Shown here: positions 10,764-23,400 of the stretch, piece after piece
Layout: each line of letters begins with the position of its first letter
Numbering within the stretch: position 1 is the first letter of the stretch
NCBI GenBank assembly: GCA_030789695.1
Contig: CM061135.1
Coordinates: 106,153,262-106,217,261 of the forward strand
Direction: 5' to 3'
DNA: 64,000 nucleotides
Origin: Scilla litardierei
Taxonomy: Eukaryota > Streptophyta > Magnoliopsida > Asparagales > Asparagaceae
Notes under the pieces: generated by a model
What the model saw: the letters and a program-made list of their open reading frames with translations, nothing else
The model's database searches: none
Told to the model about the DNA's origin: nothing
Program-made: the position numbers and the translations under genes

Positions 10764-11766
10764 GAGCTGGCAGTGGAAGCCTCTGTGGAGCTGACGGAAG
10801 GGTCCTCTGCTGCTGCTGCATAGGCCGGACTGCCACTGGTGCCCCAGGACCTCAAGTCTGTCCCTGCTGAGGACACTGCCTACTGATGTGCCCAGACTGA
10901 CCACAGGTAAAGCATCGCCCATGCCTAAACCTGCAATCCTGCTGCTCATGCCCAGTCTTCCCATAAAATGCACAAGACTGACGCCACTGTGGTGCTGGTG
11001 GAGCTCCAGGCCTCCTAAACTGAGTGGTCTGAGTGGGCCTCGGGAAACTCCTCTGCTGACCCGCAGGGCGCCTCTCAGATGCTGCTGGACCTCTACCCAC
11101 ACTCTTCAGGTGCGTCTCATGCATCCTGGCTGCCTCCAGTACGGCACTGTAAGTAAGTAACACCTGAGTCGACATCGCTGCCCTGAACTCGGGGTCCAGC
11201 CCCATCCTGAATCGCCTAGCTCTGGTGGCCTCTGACTGCACCAACTCAGGAGCAAACTTGCTCAATAGTGAAAACTCTGCATCATAGGCATCTATGCTCT
11301 GTCTACCCTGAGTCAAGTGCTCAAACCTCAACCGCAGCTCATCTTTCTTCGTCTCTGGCAGGTACTGAGCATCAAACAGCTCTCTAAACTTCTCCCACGA
11401 GATCGGTTTAGTCAAATGCAGCTCCTGAGCATCCCACCAATCTCATGCCTGATGTGTCAACTGTCTCTTCGCGGCATCCACCCACTTATCCCTCGGGTAT
11501 CCAATAGCCTCCAGATCATCCTCAGAATGCCTGATCCACTCATCCACCTCCAGAGGACTCTCCTTGCCCAAAAAGGATCTCAGGTGCAATGCTCTAAACT
11601 GCCTGATACCCACTGGCTTTGGTGGCGCACCACTAGCCACCCTATCCTCCATCTGCTGCATGTGCTCCAGAATCCCTATCAGAATCTTCCCCATCAGGGA
11701 AGCCTCAGATGAAGTAGCATCAGAAGCAGGGGTCCTGTTCTCGGACGATCCATTCCCCGGATCCAT
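10764..11766 (-). pseudogene. gag: Gypsy gag, C-terminus removed by insertion, two nonsense mutations
   Basis: Starts at ATG 11,766 (MDPGNGSSENRTP). Contains the Retrotrans_gag capsid region (LRSFLGKESPLEVDEWI, then WEKFRELFDAQYLPE and FRMGLDPEFRAAMS), a Pro/Gln-rich linker and a CCHC knuckle CFTCGQSGHISRQC. An in-frame TGA at 11,443-11,445 separates the two capsid halves where an Arg would fit (QA-stop-DWWDAQEL), and a second TGA follows the knuckle (QGQT-stop-GPGAPV) near 10,852. Both are explained by CGA to TGA, the expected result of methyl-CpG deamination. The frame then runs to the copia insertion. Confidence 0.87.
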
Positions 11767-11892
11767 TCTGCAAGAATGAACAGGGAAATGATATTCAGTA
11801 CCAAAATTGCGAATCATAATGTTGGAGCTTACTTGTACTATTCTTACGTGTATCGCAGTGTGAGCAGACCTGCATGGGCCACCACAAAAACC

Positions 11893-14674
11893 TGTCACGT
11901 CCCGCTCACCCAAGTACATGTGCATAACTGACGAGGTCGCCGTAGTATTCAGAATCAGGCTTCGAGCCCTCTTATCTAAATACTACTAGGCATTTTTTTG
12001 TGGTTTAATATTAAATACGAGCAGGCCACTGTAATAACACTAGAATAGTACACAGAAGAAAAAGAAAAGTGCTCCTACAGAAAGTAAAACGCAGTACTGA
12101 AAAGTAAATGCAACAATACTGAAGTTACATCACATCACTTAAGTTCATATATATACATCAACTGTACAAGGGGGTACAAAAAGTGGTACAACAAAAATAA
12201 ACCCCCAGCCCAAAAGTGCAAAGTACACACCCGGTACAACGCACCCACTAGTCTAACCCCGGGAAATCTAACTGTACAAAGTCTCCTGAAGGCTCTACCT
12301 TGGTAGCACTGGCACCGACCTCCGGCTCCTGAACACCCGAAGACTGCTCGGGACTCGCACCTGTAAACCACGGGATGGGACACGTCAATGCGTGACCCAG
12401 TAGGAACTCCTAATCACCCTAGTAGAACCCAGTTTAGAACTGGTCTCCCTAACTAACTAACTAACTAACTACAGGTGTCACATCATCACATTTTACATAG
12501 AAATTAAAAACAGAGTATAAGTGCTGAAAGTAAACAACAGTGAACAGAACTGAAGTAACAAATGATTAAATTAAGTAAATTAAATTGTTGTTCTGTATTT
12601 GGAACCCGGATAAACCATAGGCTGTTAAGAGAGCGGACTTCACCCAGGGTGGGTGAAAGGTGGTACCACTCCAGCGACACGAGCACTGGAGGGGCCTCTC
12701 GTAACTCTGTACCAGACTGGACAAGGTACCGGAGTGAGATTCATCTCGGTTTTTCTATCGGACAAATAGAGAAAACCATCAATTACCGTCCTGGTGCATC
12801 ACGAGCGCACCGGCGGCCTCTCTAACTCTAGTCAACTCTCCCTTCCGGGAGTGATGAAGTGAGTGAGAAATCATACTACGTCCGCTCCTTAACACCTTCC
12901 ATTTATCTGTGTTTCCCCCAAACCCACATCTGGCGTCTCACCCATTTCGAGAATGGAACGAGAACATCGATGTCAACTCTCAACCTCACTCTCAGTTTTA
13001 AACATGATACATCATTGTTTTTAGCAACGATTCTTTAACGGGTTCGACTACCGTTTTCCAATTCGTACTTACACAATTTTCATCATCATAATTATTCCAC
13101 ATAAATCATGACATATGAAACATCAACATAGGAACATATTTCAGGAGCATATAATGATGTATCATCAACATTAATCAATTTCAACTCAAGATAAAATACA
13201 ACATTAAAAATTCCTAAACAAGTTAACACAATAATCTGTCCAAAACTGTCACACCAGAAAGATTGGCTCTGTTACCCTAATTGCAGTAAGAATTAGCTCT
13301 CGGCCTCCTTCAAAGTTGTAGGAAATTTTCTCTAGTTTTTCGTAGTGTCCTTAATTGTATTTTTCTGATTTTTCTACTATTTTCTACGAATTTTACAAGT
13401 TACTGTTTTGCTGCAACAAAAATTTCAGCAACTTCAATCTTTAACTAAACTAGTTTCTAACCTAGTTGGGTGCCATAAAACAACATACTTACACTATCAT
13501 AACAATGATTTGCAGATTTACAAGATGTTAATTTACTTCTAGTCTCTAAAAAATTATCATTTCATTGTAAACATATAATCAAACCTATGTTGCTTGCAAC
13601 CTATCATTTAGTAGAACTAGCATGGAAACTAACTCTTAACATAACAAATCACAAATTAACATTTTTTGATAAGTTAACATATAAATCATTAACTCAATTT
13701 TTCAATAGTGCACAATTTTACTAATTTTGAGTATTAAACACAATACAACCAAAACATATGAACCTTTATTTCTAAAGCTCAACATGGTACCAAATTTTGA
13801 AGGAAACAACTTGGTATAAAAATAAAGGTTACTAAAACATGATTCCTACCAAACTTGCAAACAATTATTCCTATCAAGACTTAGTATGTCACGCTAAAAT
13901 AAATTTCCAAGTTCTAAACTAATTTCTACAAGGAGGTTAAAAATTTCTACTAACACATTTCTAAACTAAATTCTAACTAGGATGTTAGAAGTTCTTACCT
14001 AGTAAAAGTCCTCCAAATTCAATATTGGGCCATTCTTCTCCTTGATGAAAAGAACTCCTAGCTCCTTCTTCAAGCTCCAATTCTTGTCTCCAAAAAGTAG
14101 GATTTTTGGCTAATTTTTGGGCTAGTTTGGTGTTGGAATGAAAAGGAATTTTTGGGGCTTTTAGAGGTTGAAGAGGGGAACCATTTGGAAGTATGTTTTA
14201 AGGAAGGAGATGAAACAAAATGAAAGAAAGGGGGCATGCACAATTTCGGCCAGAAATGGGGAGTGAGAGAGAGTGTGAAATGAGATTTTTTTTCTTTTCT
14301 TGGTTTTGTTTTTCATTGCCTAGATTTTAGGATTCCTTAAAACCCTCTCCTTCTTACACCTAATAGGCCAAGTGTCCTCTTATTACTAATAACATGACAC
14401 ATACCATGGTGTGTTGTCATGGTAATAAAATTTGGCTTTTTGTATTTTTAAGAAAATAAAAATACATGTAGAAATATTACATACACTCCAAATACAAGTA
14501 TTTCTCCAAATACTCTCATTACTAAATTCAAGTAATGAGTTTAAAATCTTTTAAAATAAATTCCTACACCAAATAATTAAAAGAAAAATATGGGCATACT
14601 TCCCAAAAATATACGGACGTATCTACGTCAAAAATACGTACAAATACGCGTATATAGAAATTAGGGTCATTACA
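11893..14674 (-). repeat. 5' LTR of the Tekay-like gypsy element (about 2.8 kb)
   Basis: Minus strand begins TGTAATGACCCTAATTTC at 14,674 and ends GGGACGTGACA at 11,893. The next internal bases (GTGGTGGCCCATGCAGG) resemble a decayed tRNA-Met primer site. Only one LTR is in the window, so the ends are inferred from TG...CA termini and gag position. A (CTAA)n run lies at 12,448-12,471. I see no gene in it. Confidence 0.6.
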
Positions 14675-15620
14675 GAGGTGAATGTTTTGGGAATTTTCTA
14701 GATCTCAGATTAATGTCAGCGGACGTAACTCAAGATTGGTTGTCACAGTTTATATGGTAGCAAGGTTGTAAACAATATAAAGAAACTAGCGCATTAGGAC
14801 TCACCACTCGGATCGTCGGATGTCGATGCTAAGTTGGAACTCTTACGTTGAATTGGCTAACTAGGGAGAATTTTTCGCATCTAGAAAGTAGAACTCATGG
14901 CTCTCACACCATGATTCTAACGTATCACATTCAAGTCCCAACTCATGGGTAAACTCTTACATGACACGTGCATTACGATAGACAAATATATTAAATTTCA
15001 ACTCATACCACCTCGTGGGGATTAGAGCTAAGATTTGTGATTTGATGGTTCTTGTTAGTATATGGATGTCGGTGGATCCCGTCAAAGTCCGTGCCACCTC
15101 GTGGGAATACGAACCTGGATTGAATCTCCAAACATACCTAATTAGTTTCATAGGATATATCCATTAGGAATTCATACTGCCTCGTGGGAATTAGAACCCT
15201 AGTTGGATCTCCTACGATCTTTAGTGGATCAACCAACTCACATCAATTATGGGCCACAAAAACCTAAAAATCCTAACTTTACATCTTAAGCCTAAGATCC
15301 TAGGGCTAATCCATTAGCCCTAGATAGAACTACTCATGGATCATAGAAAAAGCAATGAAAGATTCGGTGAAACCAATAGAAATCATCATATCAATAGAAA
15401 ACATAAAATAAGGCATGCAGAGAGAGAATAACGTTACCAAAACGTCGTAGGATGATAGGCAATCGCAAATAATTAAGAAGAACAAGATTCCACGCAATAA
15501 GGTCAATAAAAATGTCAATTTTTGTTTCTAAAAAATGACGGCTTGAACTCTTTCTAGATCTAAAACTAAAATTAAACTAAGGAAAAATTAGTCAGCCCCC
15601 TCAGACAGGGTTAAAACAGT

Positions 15621-15629
15621 GCTTATATA
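15621..15629 (-). promoter_or_regulatory. TATA box of third-family LTR
   Basis: TATATAAGC on the minus strand, about 77 bp downstream of the nearest CTCGGTCGAG motif. It sets the element's orientation. Confidence 0.5.
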
Positions 15630-15705
15630 CAAGTGGTATGGACCCCAAAAAAATCAAGAATTATGGGTGCTTGGGCCCACCAACTGGTTTGGCCGTGTCG
15701 CCCTA

Positions 15706-16071
15706 CTCGGTCGAGTAATGGTGCCACTTGGTCGAGCTGATACACGGCTCCGCTTTGCTGCTTCTTTGGCTCTGGCTGATACAGGCTGCTCGATCGAGGA
15801 GCCCCTCCACTCGGTCGAGTTACATTATATCTGAATTCTCTCCAAAATGCTGCTATGTTTGATGGCGACTCAGGTCGAGGAGGCGAACTGCTCGGTCGAG
15901 TACTCTCGGCTGCTCGGTCGAGCTACAGTACTTGGAGAATAGCTCAAAATAGTCGTTCTATTTGGATGCAGATCGGTCGAGTCGGCTGTCAGCTCGGTCG
16001 AGTGGGGTGTGCCCACTTTCACTAAGATATCTGCGTGTCAGCTCGGTCGAGTGCTGATGCACTCGACCGAG
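15706..16071. repeat. CTCGGTCGAG motif array, pairs 20-22 bp apart (third family)
   Basis: Motif starts at 15,706/15,727, 15,789/15,810, 15,869 (CTCAGGTCGAG)/15,891/15,913, 15,972/15,993 and 16,042/16,062. Within-group distances are 20-22 bp, that is two helical turns. Most copies share one orientation; the last is reversed (CTCGACCGAG). The core differs from families 1, 2 and 4 but the spacing is the same. Confidence 0.9.
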
Positions 16072-16284
16072 TAGCCTGGGAAATAGACAACACATAGGCC
16101 TAGAGCTCTCTGCTCTCGCTCTCTTCTCCTCCTCTCTTCCGATCTTCTTCCTTGCCTCGGCGAACACTCATGGAACCTCGCCAATGATGTCCTGGACATG
16201 TAGGATGTGTCATGTCCCTAAATAGCTCCAATTTACTCCAAAATCCCTGAAAATCCACACAGCTATACGAAACTCGAATATGGC

Positions 16285-16289
16285 ATTAG
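16285..16289. other. Left target-site duplication ATTAG of copia family 2
   Basis: ATTAG directly before the LTR at 16,290, matched by ATTAG at 46,121-46,125. The two copies are 29.8 kb apart and prove that everything between was one insertion plus later nested insertions. Confidence 0.93.
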
Positions 16290-16966
16290 TGTAAGGTCCA
16301 TGGCTATGAGGAAAACACTAGAAGGTGGGTTGAATGGTGTTTATACAATTTAAAATGATAATTAAACCAAATTAAATTCCTAATCAACAATTAATGCGGA
16401 ATGAAAATAAACCCTAAAATGAAACAATGCAAACACAATGATGTTTCAAGGGTTTGGATTACCAAAGTCAACTCTCGACTTGTTCCCGGTAATCCTACAT
16501 CCCTTCCACGCGGATACCACCGGATACTCAAGTTAGAACTCTAACTTGAGGTTTTCTTTAAACCCACTTGTAGCAACCCAACAAGTGAAATCGAAGTACA
16601 CTCGATGTCCTTGACTCCCACATCTTGGGAGCAAGCAAACCACTCTCACTACCCGAGAGTTAATCAAATAACGAAAGTTATGAAATATTGAAATGCAACA
16701 CTTACAATCACATATGTCTTGAAGTAGAACTTGAAGGAGCAAGTGTGTTGTGTGTTGAATGTCTCTATTGGAAGAGAGGAAAGCCCTTTCTCTTGACAGC
16801 ACCAATTGCCTAGAAGATTTCTCTTTGGTTCTAGGTTGGAAAGCAAGAGAGTGAAAGATAGAAATTCTAGGGATTTAGGATTTTGAGAGCTTGAGATTGA
16901 AAGCTTAGGGTTTCAATAGAAGAGTGAATCAAATGAGTAACCTCTCTATGGAACTGTAGAGGCTGC

Positions 16967-16976
16967 CTTTATATGT
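16967..16976 (-). promoter_or_regulatory. TATA box of copia family 2 LTR
   Basis: ACATATAAAG on the minus strand, about 85 bp downstream of the nearest array motif. The equivalent site in the other LTR is degenerate (CTTTATTGG in plus orientation). Confidence 0.65.
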
Positions 16977-17060
16977 TTCTCAAATCCCTCAAACAGAATT
17001 CCCAAAACCCCCTTTGAAAACCGTGGAGAAAAACCCAACGGATAGAATTTACACACCCAA

Positions 17061-17832
17061 CTGTCGATTATTGAACAAAATACAGTCGACTGCTGCACTG
17101 TGTCAGAGGGTAGGTGAGAATTCAAATGGTAACTTACCACGTGGACAGTCGACTGATGGAGAGAAGACAGTCGACTGTAAAACCAACAGGCGACTGTAAA
17201 TCCTTCTATAGGCGACTAGCCACAATATGTGTAAGCTAAGAAAATCTCAAGAAAAACTGGGAAGACAGGACATGCGACTAATGTGGAACACACAGGTGCT
17301 TGTGCCATTGGCAGGCGACTGTGAAACCAACATCAATTGACTGTCACAACCACTGACAATTTCCAGAGAGCTGAGTCAGCAGAGATCTTAAAGACAGACG
17401 ACTGTTGAAGCATTGACAGTCGACTGTGCCAATGGACAGTCGACTATAAATACAACATCAGTCGACTGGCACCAAAATGTCAAACATTCCAGAGAGCAGA
17501 TTCTGCAGAGGAATCATGGACATGCGATTGTTGAAGCATTTATATTCGACTGTGCCTTGGACATGCGACTGTAAATACAACAGCAGTCGACTGGCAAGAA
17601 GAATTTGAAAATGATCTTTGGGCTGAAGATAGACATGCGACTGATTAAAAAATCACAGTCGATTATCTCTTGGGCATGCGCTTGTACAATGTACAGCAGT
17701 CACCTGATAGAGTTAAAGCTTAGAAAGCCCAAAAATCAACTGATTAAGTATGTGCATAACATGCGACTGTAGAGCAAATCACAGTCGACTGTTTTGAGAC
17801 AGGCGACTGTAAAATTTTCAGCAGTCGACTGT
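17061..17832. repeat. CAGTCGACTG quartet array in family 2 3' LTR
   Basis: Palindromic 10-mer CAGTCGACTG and variants (CAGGCGACTG, CATGCGACTG) in groups of four with start-to-start distances about 22, 18-20 and 22 bp; groups recur about every 113-126 bp. The other LTR has the same array at 44,977-45,729, usually with better preserved motifs. Confidence 0.92.
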
Positions 17833-18224
17833 TGAAATCACAATTTGCATATGCTTGGGAAAATTGCATTGGAGTCAAAGGAAGAGTGATCTAATGATTT
17901 CCTATGACTGAAATGAAGATGTGCGTGCGCTCCAACATAGTTCTACTTCTAAGCTGCATACTAAAAGAGAAAAAGAAGAATACATTATGTAGAACTCTCT
18001 CTTCTATCCAAAGTATGAGCTTGAAGTCTTCTAGGAGCTTCACTCTCCATCTTTGATCATCCAATCCACTATTCTTGCTTTCATTGATCTTTGAGTGACA
18101 TCCATTACTAATTGATCTTCAAGATATGCTTAGGCAATGGATTAACTGCAAATAGGGGATTAGTCCCACGTATTTATGTTTGCTCATCATTAACACCAAG
18201 CAGGGAGAAGTCCAATACTCAACA

Positions 18225-18239
18225 TTCTCCCCCTTTTTG
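18225..18239 (-). other. Polypurine tract of copia family 2
   Basis: Minus strand AAAAAGGGGGAGAA just before the LTR start TGTTGAGTATTGG; identical to the family 1 tract. Confidence 0.85.
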
Positions 18240-18761
18240 ATGATGACAAACAAACATAAACAAAAAGATAAATAATTGTGCTTAAAGAAAACTTACTCTC
18301 CCTACATAGATGCCAATCAAGTTAGTCAATTAATATAAGTGCATCTATATATCAAATGAAGCAAATAAGTAAGATATGTAGAATGAAATGATTTTCTTGA
18401 AATCTTGAAATCTAGGATTTTATAATCCAAGTTCATTATATCTTACTCCCCCTGAATCTACTGCAACTTCAATCTTAGATTCAAGTTTTGAATATAGAAT
18501 TTACTTAGCACACATATTATGATATGTTTATTTCTCTCCCCCTATGGCATTATCCAAAAAGTGGGAGTAGAATAACAACAACAATAGTGCTAAATAAGTA
18601 CTAAAACAATCAAACGAGTCTTAAGATAGGATGTATATCAAAAGTGATGCCAACAAATTTTCGGAGAAAAGCTAATCACAAAGGGGCATCTCTAAGACAT
18701 ACATACCAAAAATTCATAAAACACAAGAAATCTTTGTTGACTAAAAAAGGGAGTCCAATAT
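18240..18761 (-). other. 3' non-coding region of copia family 2, part left of the Helitron nest
   Basis: AT-rich internal sequence with C-rich runs (near 18,446 and 18,536) like those in family 1. No coding frame seen. Confidence 0.6.
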
Positions 18762-18905
18762 TAACATTTCAAGTCAAATGAGAAAAATGTCTCAAATCAC
18801 ATCATGTATGATGTAGCGTATAAAGAGACAATTCACAATTTTCACACAATTAACATAAACAATGAGACAATGTGTGACACAGAATATGAAGTAAATGCAT
18901 TTTCA
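18762..18905. repeat. Duplicated 144-bp block, left copy
   Basis: Family 2 internal sequence from TAACATTTCAAG to GCATTTTCA, present again at 36,514-36,659 with a 2-bp insertion and a few substitutions. The two copies flank the Helitron nest. Confidence 0.93.
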
Positions 18906-20659
18906 TATCTATTATGCATTTGACAGCGATTTTTGAATCCTAGGGCTGACTAGGACAAGCTGACTAGGACAAACTGGTTGATAAAAGATGGCCAAGATTA
19001 ATTCTAGGGGAATGAACGGTTTAGATGAAGATTTGAGATGAAGAGTTTGTATTTTGAATTAAATATTTCCATGGAAAACAGCCCCCCATTTGATTGTGGG
19101 TCCCACTTTGCTGGTTGCTTGACCTGGGGGAGATCAACAAACTTGTTCTTGGGGGAGAGCAGCAGCCGTTTGCAGCAGATCAACAGGCGTGTCTTTGGGG
19201 GAACGCAGCAGCCGTTTGCCGCAAGTCGTCTTTTCCCCAAAAGAGCTCATTACGCAAACAAGCTGCAAATTTCGTAACAGATTTCGCAAAAGAGCTCTTG
19301 CTCTTCCCCTTTTTGCTTCCTCAAGATCTAGGGCATCGACCGCATCCGCCATCCTCAAGCGCAGATGTGCATCTTGGATACGCCATCCTCAAGAGCTAGG
19401 GTAGCCTCGAGAGAGTCACGGTTAGGAATCGACTCTATCCTTGAAGAAAGGAGCCAGTTGATCTTTACAAAGCGTTTAAAGGTAATTTCAAATTCTTGGG
19501 TGTTTCTCCTTTTTTCATTTCAAATGTAATTTCAAAGGTAAATCTCGGTCTGTTGGCTTTTTCCCCCATCAGATTCTTGAATATAATTATTCCTAGGGTT
19601 TGATCCAGGTACTTTCTCTCTCAGCTACTCGATCGTTTGATTTCCCAAAATTTATACTTCAAAATTATTTTCCCCTTTGTCGAATCTATATGAAGTGCAG
19701 CCATCAAGAAGAGAACTCTGCTCAGAACGAAAGCCCCGTAATTTCAAACGTGCAATGGTTCTTGGTGGACCTTAAGGAGAAGGGTGGATGGAATACTAGA
19801 GAGAAGGGACGGGCGGATGCAGAGGAAGCGACGGAGCTAGGAAGGGGAGAGGTGGGCGTCAGAGCAGAGGAAGTAGACGATGGCGACGGGGTTGGCGGAG
19901 ATCGATTCAGCTTCCGGTGATGTTTTGAATTTAATCTCTTATTTTTTTGTTAAAAATGATGATGACATTGATGATTCCGTGATTGTGGATGAGGAAGAAA
20001 GAAGGATGCAGGGTTTTCTTGCGATTTTAATGGCCGTATTCATTGTGTGTGTTGTGATGTAAGAGGGAGATTTTAGGTGTTTAAGGGTTCCGACGACGGC
20101 GATAGACGATAATGAGAGAGAGAGAGAGAGAATTGAAATGGGTGCGGTAACGGGTCGGATTTTGTAATACCTATTCGGGCCAACACAGGGTTTTATCCTA
20201 TTTTAGACCCAACCCGCGTCTCTTGCATTTGAGGAAAAAAATTAAAAATTGTTTGGGGAATTCTTACAGCAAAACCTTTATTTAGCCGAGCGACTTGGTG
20301 ACGAAATGTTTTGGTGATTCAAAAATCGACCATCTCGCAAGTGAGAGCAAGCTCTTCCGATCTCTTCTTTATGGAAATTGATTTGTGAACCCATCAATTT
20401 GATCTACACACATACAGTTTAATTTTTTTAAAAAAGTAACGAAACAATTCTTTTCAAAAACACCGACGCATGAACCAAGTTAATCATCGCGTATATCTAT
20501 TCCAAGAAATTGACTTTTATATGCTGGAACCGAAAGCCCTATTTCAAATTGACTTTTTCCCTCAAATGAAGGATGCAAACAGATGCAAACCTTTGTTTTT
20601 AATGGAATAAATTGACTTGCACTTGGCTAATTTATTTACTTCTTTTGTATGTTTATCAG

Positions 20660-21433
20660 AGCAAGAACACGGTGAAGGGAATGATAATTTGGGTGGGCAG
20701 TATGATGCTAAAGGTGCTGATGAAGATGGTGAGTTTTTTGTGCTTTGTTTCGTTTACAATCTCGAAATACATGAATTGCTTTAAACTTGCTTGAAAAGGC
20801 TTGGCTTCCAAGTTATGGTCTTGATGTTATACTTCTGCTAATATTTTTCCAGCATTGACTTGGCATTCACTAATGTATTTTCAATATTATGTGTGACTTT
20901 GTTTGTGGTTATTGTATTCTTTTATTCATTCATGCTAATTTTGTACTAAGCACCACTCGGTTTTATTTGACAAATTTTATTAATTCTTCATTATTTGTGA
21001 ACTTTGTGTTAATTCTCATCATTTGTGAACCACAAGATTATTTGTGTATAGAATTCTCTATTATACAGAGGATTATTGGTCTGTGTATAGAGTTGACTAT
21101 TATACACATAATTATTTGTCATGTGCAGAATTAAATGTCTACTTGGTTCACAAACAACTCTATACACAAAGTTCACAAATAATAGGTCAAGTTCACAAAT
21201 AATTCACTAATATAGTACTAAGCACAACAAGGTTTTTTGTATAACATTTTATTAATTTTCTATTGTTGACTGTTTTATATCATATCTTGCAGAATCTCCA
21301 TTCAAGTTTAGAGAACTTGCAGAATTTCCACTCGGTTTTGAATGCTAATTTGTAGCTTTCTTGATGATTAGACAACAGAATTGGAAAATGCTGCTTACTC
21401 TTACCTGGACGAGCTGACTTCCAAGGTTGATAG
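20660..21433 (+). pseudogene. Unidentified captured gene piece, two exons
   Basis: Exon 20,660-20,728 is bordered by TTTATCAG and GTGAGT; exon 21,379-21,433 by ACAACAG and GTGTGT. Joined in phase they encode an acidic stretch (QEHGEGNDNLGGQYDAKG, then ELENAAYSYLDELTSKVD). The reading phase is kept across the intron, which supports a real former gene, but I do not recognise the protein. Confidence 0.4.
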
Positions 21434-22223
21434 GTGTGTGTTATTCCCTCCCAGTTTTTTTGGGGGGGGTGGATTGTTTTGACATTTGCCTCCTATTGTT
21501 AACTAAGACATTCTCATCATTTGCGTATTCTTTACAGTCAACTGATTATATATAGTCTTGCTGGAACGAAAATGCTCTTGACTTTGTAAAGAATGTTCTG
21601 AATAATGCTATTTGCATTTTCTTAACTCAATAATGTGCTGAATTTGTTCATTTGATAGATGCTTGATCAACAAATAGCGTGTTGAACGAGAACAGAGTTC
21701 CGTTGGACGGTAGAGGAGCAAGCTTGACTATCATTCAGTCGTATCCGCTGAATCTAAGCCTCAATATGATAGCTCGAGCTTACATTTTTTGGGGGCATTT
21801 AGTGATCCCCAAGTACTTTTTGAATGTGTCTTTGAAGAACCAATGCTATGTAAGAAACTGAAATGCAATGGACACTTCTTCTACATTATCTCTGTTCATA
21901 GCTGTAGATTGTTGGATGATATGTTTGATTTGGGTAATAAAGCGTGTTTCTTTTTTCCCATTTTTCTTGACCATTTGTGTAGTTTTGTTATATTAATGAT
22001 AGATGCTAAGTTATTTTATACCAACTGAAATGCAATGGACTTTATGCCAGATGTTGCAAGATTTTATGCCAGATGTATAATATCGAAAGGTGCAGGATTC
22101 CAACCTCAATAACAATAAAATCACACTTGGGACTGTAAGAATCCTTAATTTTATTGCTTTAGGATGTGATTAGTTCAATTTACATTTTTTTTCTTATTTA
22201 TGTTCAGATGACATCTGGGGAGA

Positions 22224-22405
22224 GGAAGAGGCACATGAGCAACTCAGCAACGTGTCTGATAATGGGATCAATATCTTGGAAATGACAAAAGCAGTGAGTT
22301 TCTTTTCTTTATAAGGAAGAGGCACATGAGCAACTCAGCAACGTGTTTGATAATGGGATCAATATCTTGGAAATGACAAAAGCAGTGAGTTTCTTTTCTT
22401 TATAA
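22224..22405 (+). repeat. 91-bp tandem duplication covering an exon-like segment and its splice donor
   Basis: 22,224-22,314 is repeated at 22,315-22,405 with one or two changes. Each copy contains the end of an exon-like frame (HEQLSNVSDNGINILEMTKA) and a GTGAGT donor. Identity is high, so the duplication is recent. Confidence 0.9.
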
Positions 22406-23400
22406 AAATTGTCGTAGCATTATTGTTAATGGTTTGATATTTTTATTTTAACGACATTTGAAGGGATTTGACTAATGTAACTACCATTGGTTGTAACAAT
22501 AAAAAAGGGAAATACATCACAAAGATTCAAAGGGTTATACGATACCCTTACCATATGTTTTCATTCCATAACATTTGTTTTCATGCAATGAACTATGTTG
22601 GGATGTGTTTTGACTAAATTTATGGCCAAGTAAGCCAACAAAAATTCAAAATTTTGGCTTTAATGCATTGGTTTATAAAATGGTCTGTATGCAGGCATAT
22701 GAATTCTATAATTCATGATGGTTTACCAAAGGTGAGTTATAATTATCTATTATAGTTTGCTAACATGTGATTAGAATTTGGATCAAATGAAATTTGGCCC
22801 TTTTTTGTTCCCGAAGGAGGTCGACACCTTCTGGAACATAGAGACAAGGATTAGGTTCCTTGGTGACCTCACAAACACACTTTACAAATGCCTATAGTCT
22901 GGACCATGCAATTTAGTGCACATGCATATCAGATAGACAGCTGGTTTTAGTGTTTTGAATTTCCTTAAAGTTTTGTAGTATGATGCTTTAGTACTATTTA
23001 GTGATACTAATCATTCTCTCTGATATTCTTTGAGTGGCTAATAAAAGCTTGTGAGTACATGCTCCCATGAATGGAGCATAAATTTTCAGCAGGAGTTCAG
23101 TTGTCAACTTCTAGAATTAACTCAGATGGAAGGAATTGAAAGAGTGCAAGAATGGGCAGTTTCCCAAATTATTTTAGAATGGGACATTAAAATGAATGAA
23201 ATGAAGGAAAAATGGAAGCTTACACATATTTGCTCAAAGAAGAAAGACAGACTTGGTCTAAATCTGGCTTCTATTATAACTAATTCACTAAACGACATAT
23301 GGGTTGGGGGAATCTAAAAGGGTCCGATATTATGACTATTGCGTTTTAATTTAACGCTGACACTGCTCGAAACACAACTTTTTGGGATTTTAAAGTGGAA

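Larger units (their letters stand above)
10764..14674 (-). mobile_element. Ty3/gypsy element, Tekay-like, 5' part (gag + 5' LTR), cut by copia family 1
   Basis: Minus-strand element with a long LTR (11,893-14,674), a short leader and a gag gene that runs into the family 1 insertion at 10,763. Pol would lie left of the window. The Tekay/chromovirus assignment rests on the gag type with a CCHC knuckle, the 2.8-kb LTR with TGTAATGACCC...GTGACA ends and the short gag leader; no pol is visible to confirm it. Confidence 0.75.
14675..16289 (-). repeat. LTR fragment of a third retrotransposon family
   Basis: Between the gypsy insertion and copia family 2. A minus-strand TATA box (TATATAAGC, 15,621-15,629) with a motif array upstream at 15,706-16,071 marks U3, so the element reads leftward, with R/U5 at 14,675-15,620. 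U5 contains three spaced copies of a CCTCGTGGGRAT repeat (near 15,010, 15,098 and 15,179). On the minus strand a possible LTR start follows GGAGCTATTTAGGGACA near 16,208-16,216. The element continues across the family 2 insertion at 46,126. Superfamily not determined. Confidence 0.55.
16290..18224 (-). repeat. 3' LTR of copia family 2 (1,935 bp)
   Basis: In plus orientation starts TGTAAGGTCC and ends CAATACTCAACA; collinear with 44,210-46,120. Contains a TATA box at 16,967-16,976 (minus) and the CAGTCGACTG array 17,061-17,832. Confidence 0.93.

Noticed and set aside
13262..13276. Possible primer binding site (GGTAACAGAGCC on the minus strand)
   Set aside because: It lies in the middle of the gypsy LTR with similar LTR sequence on both sides and no LTR end next to it.
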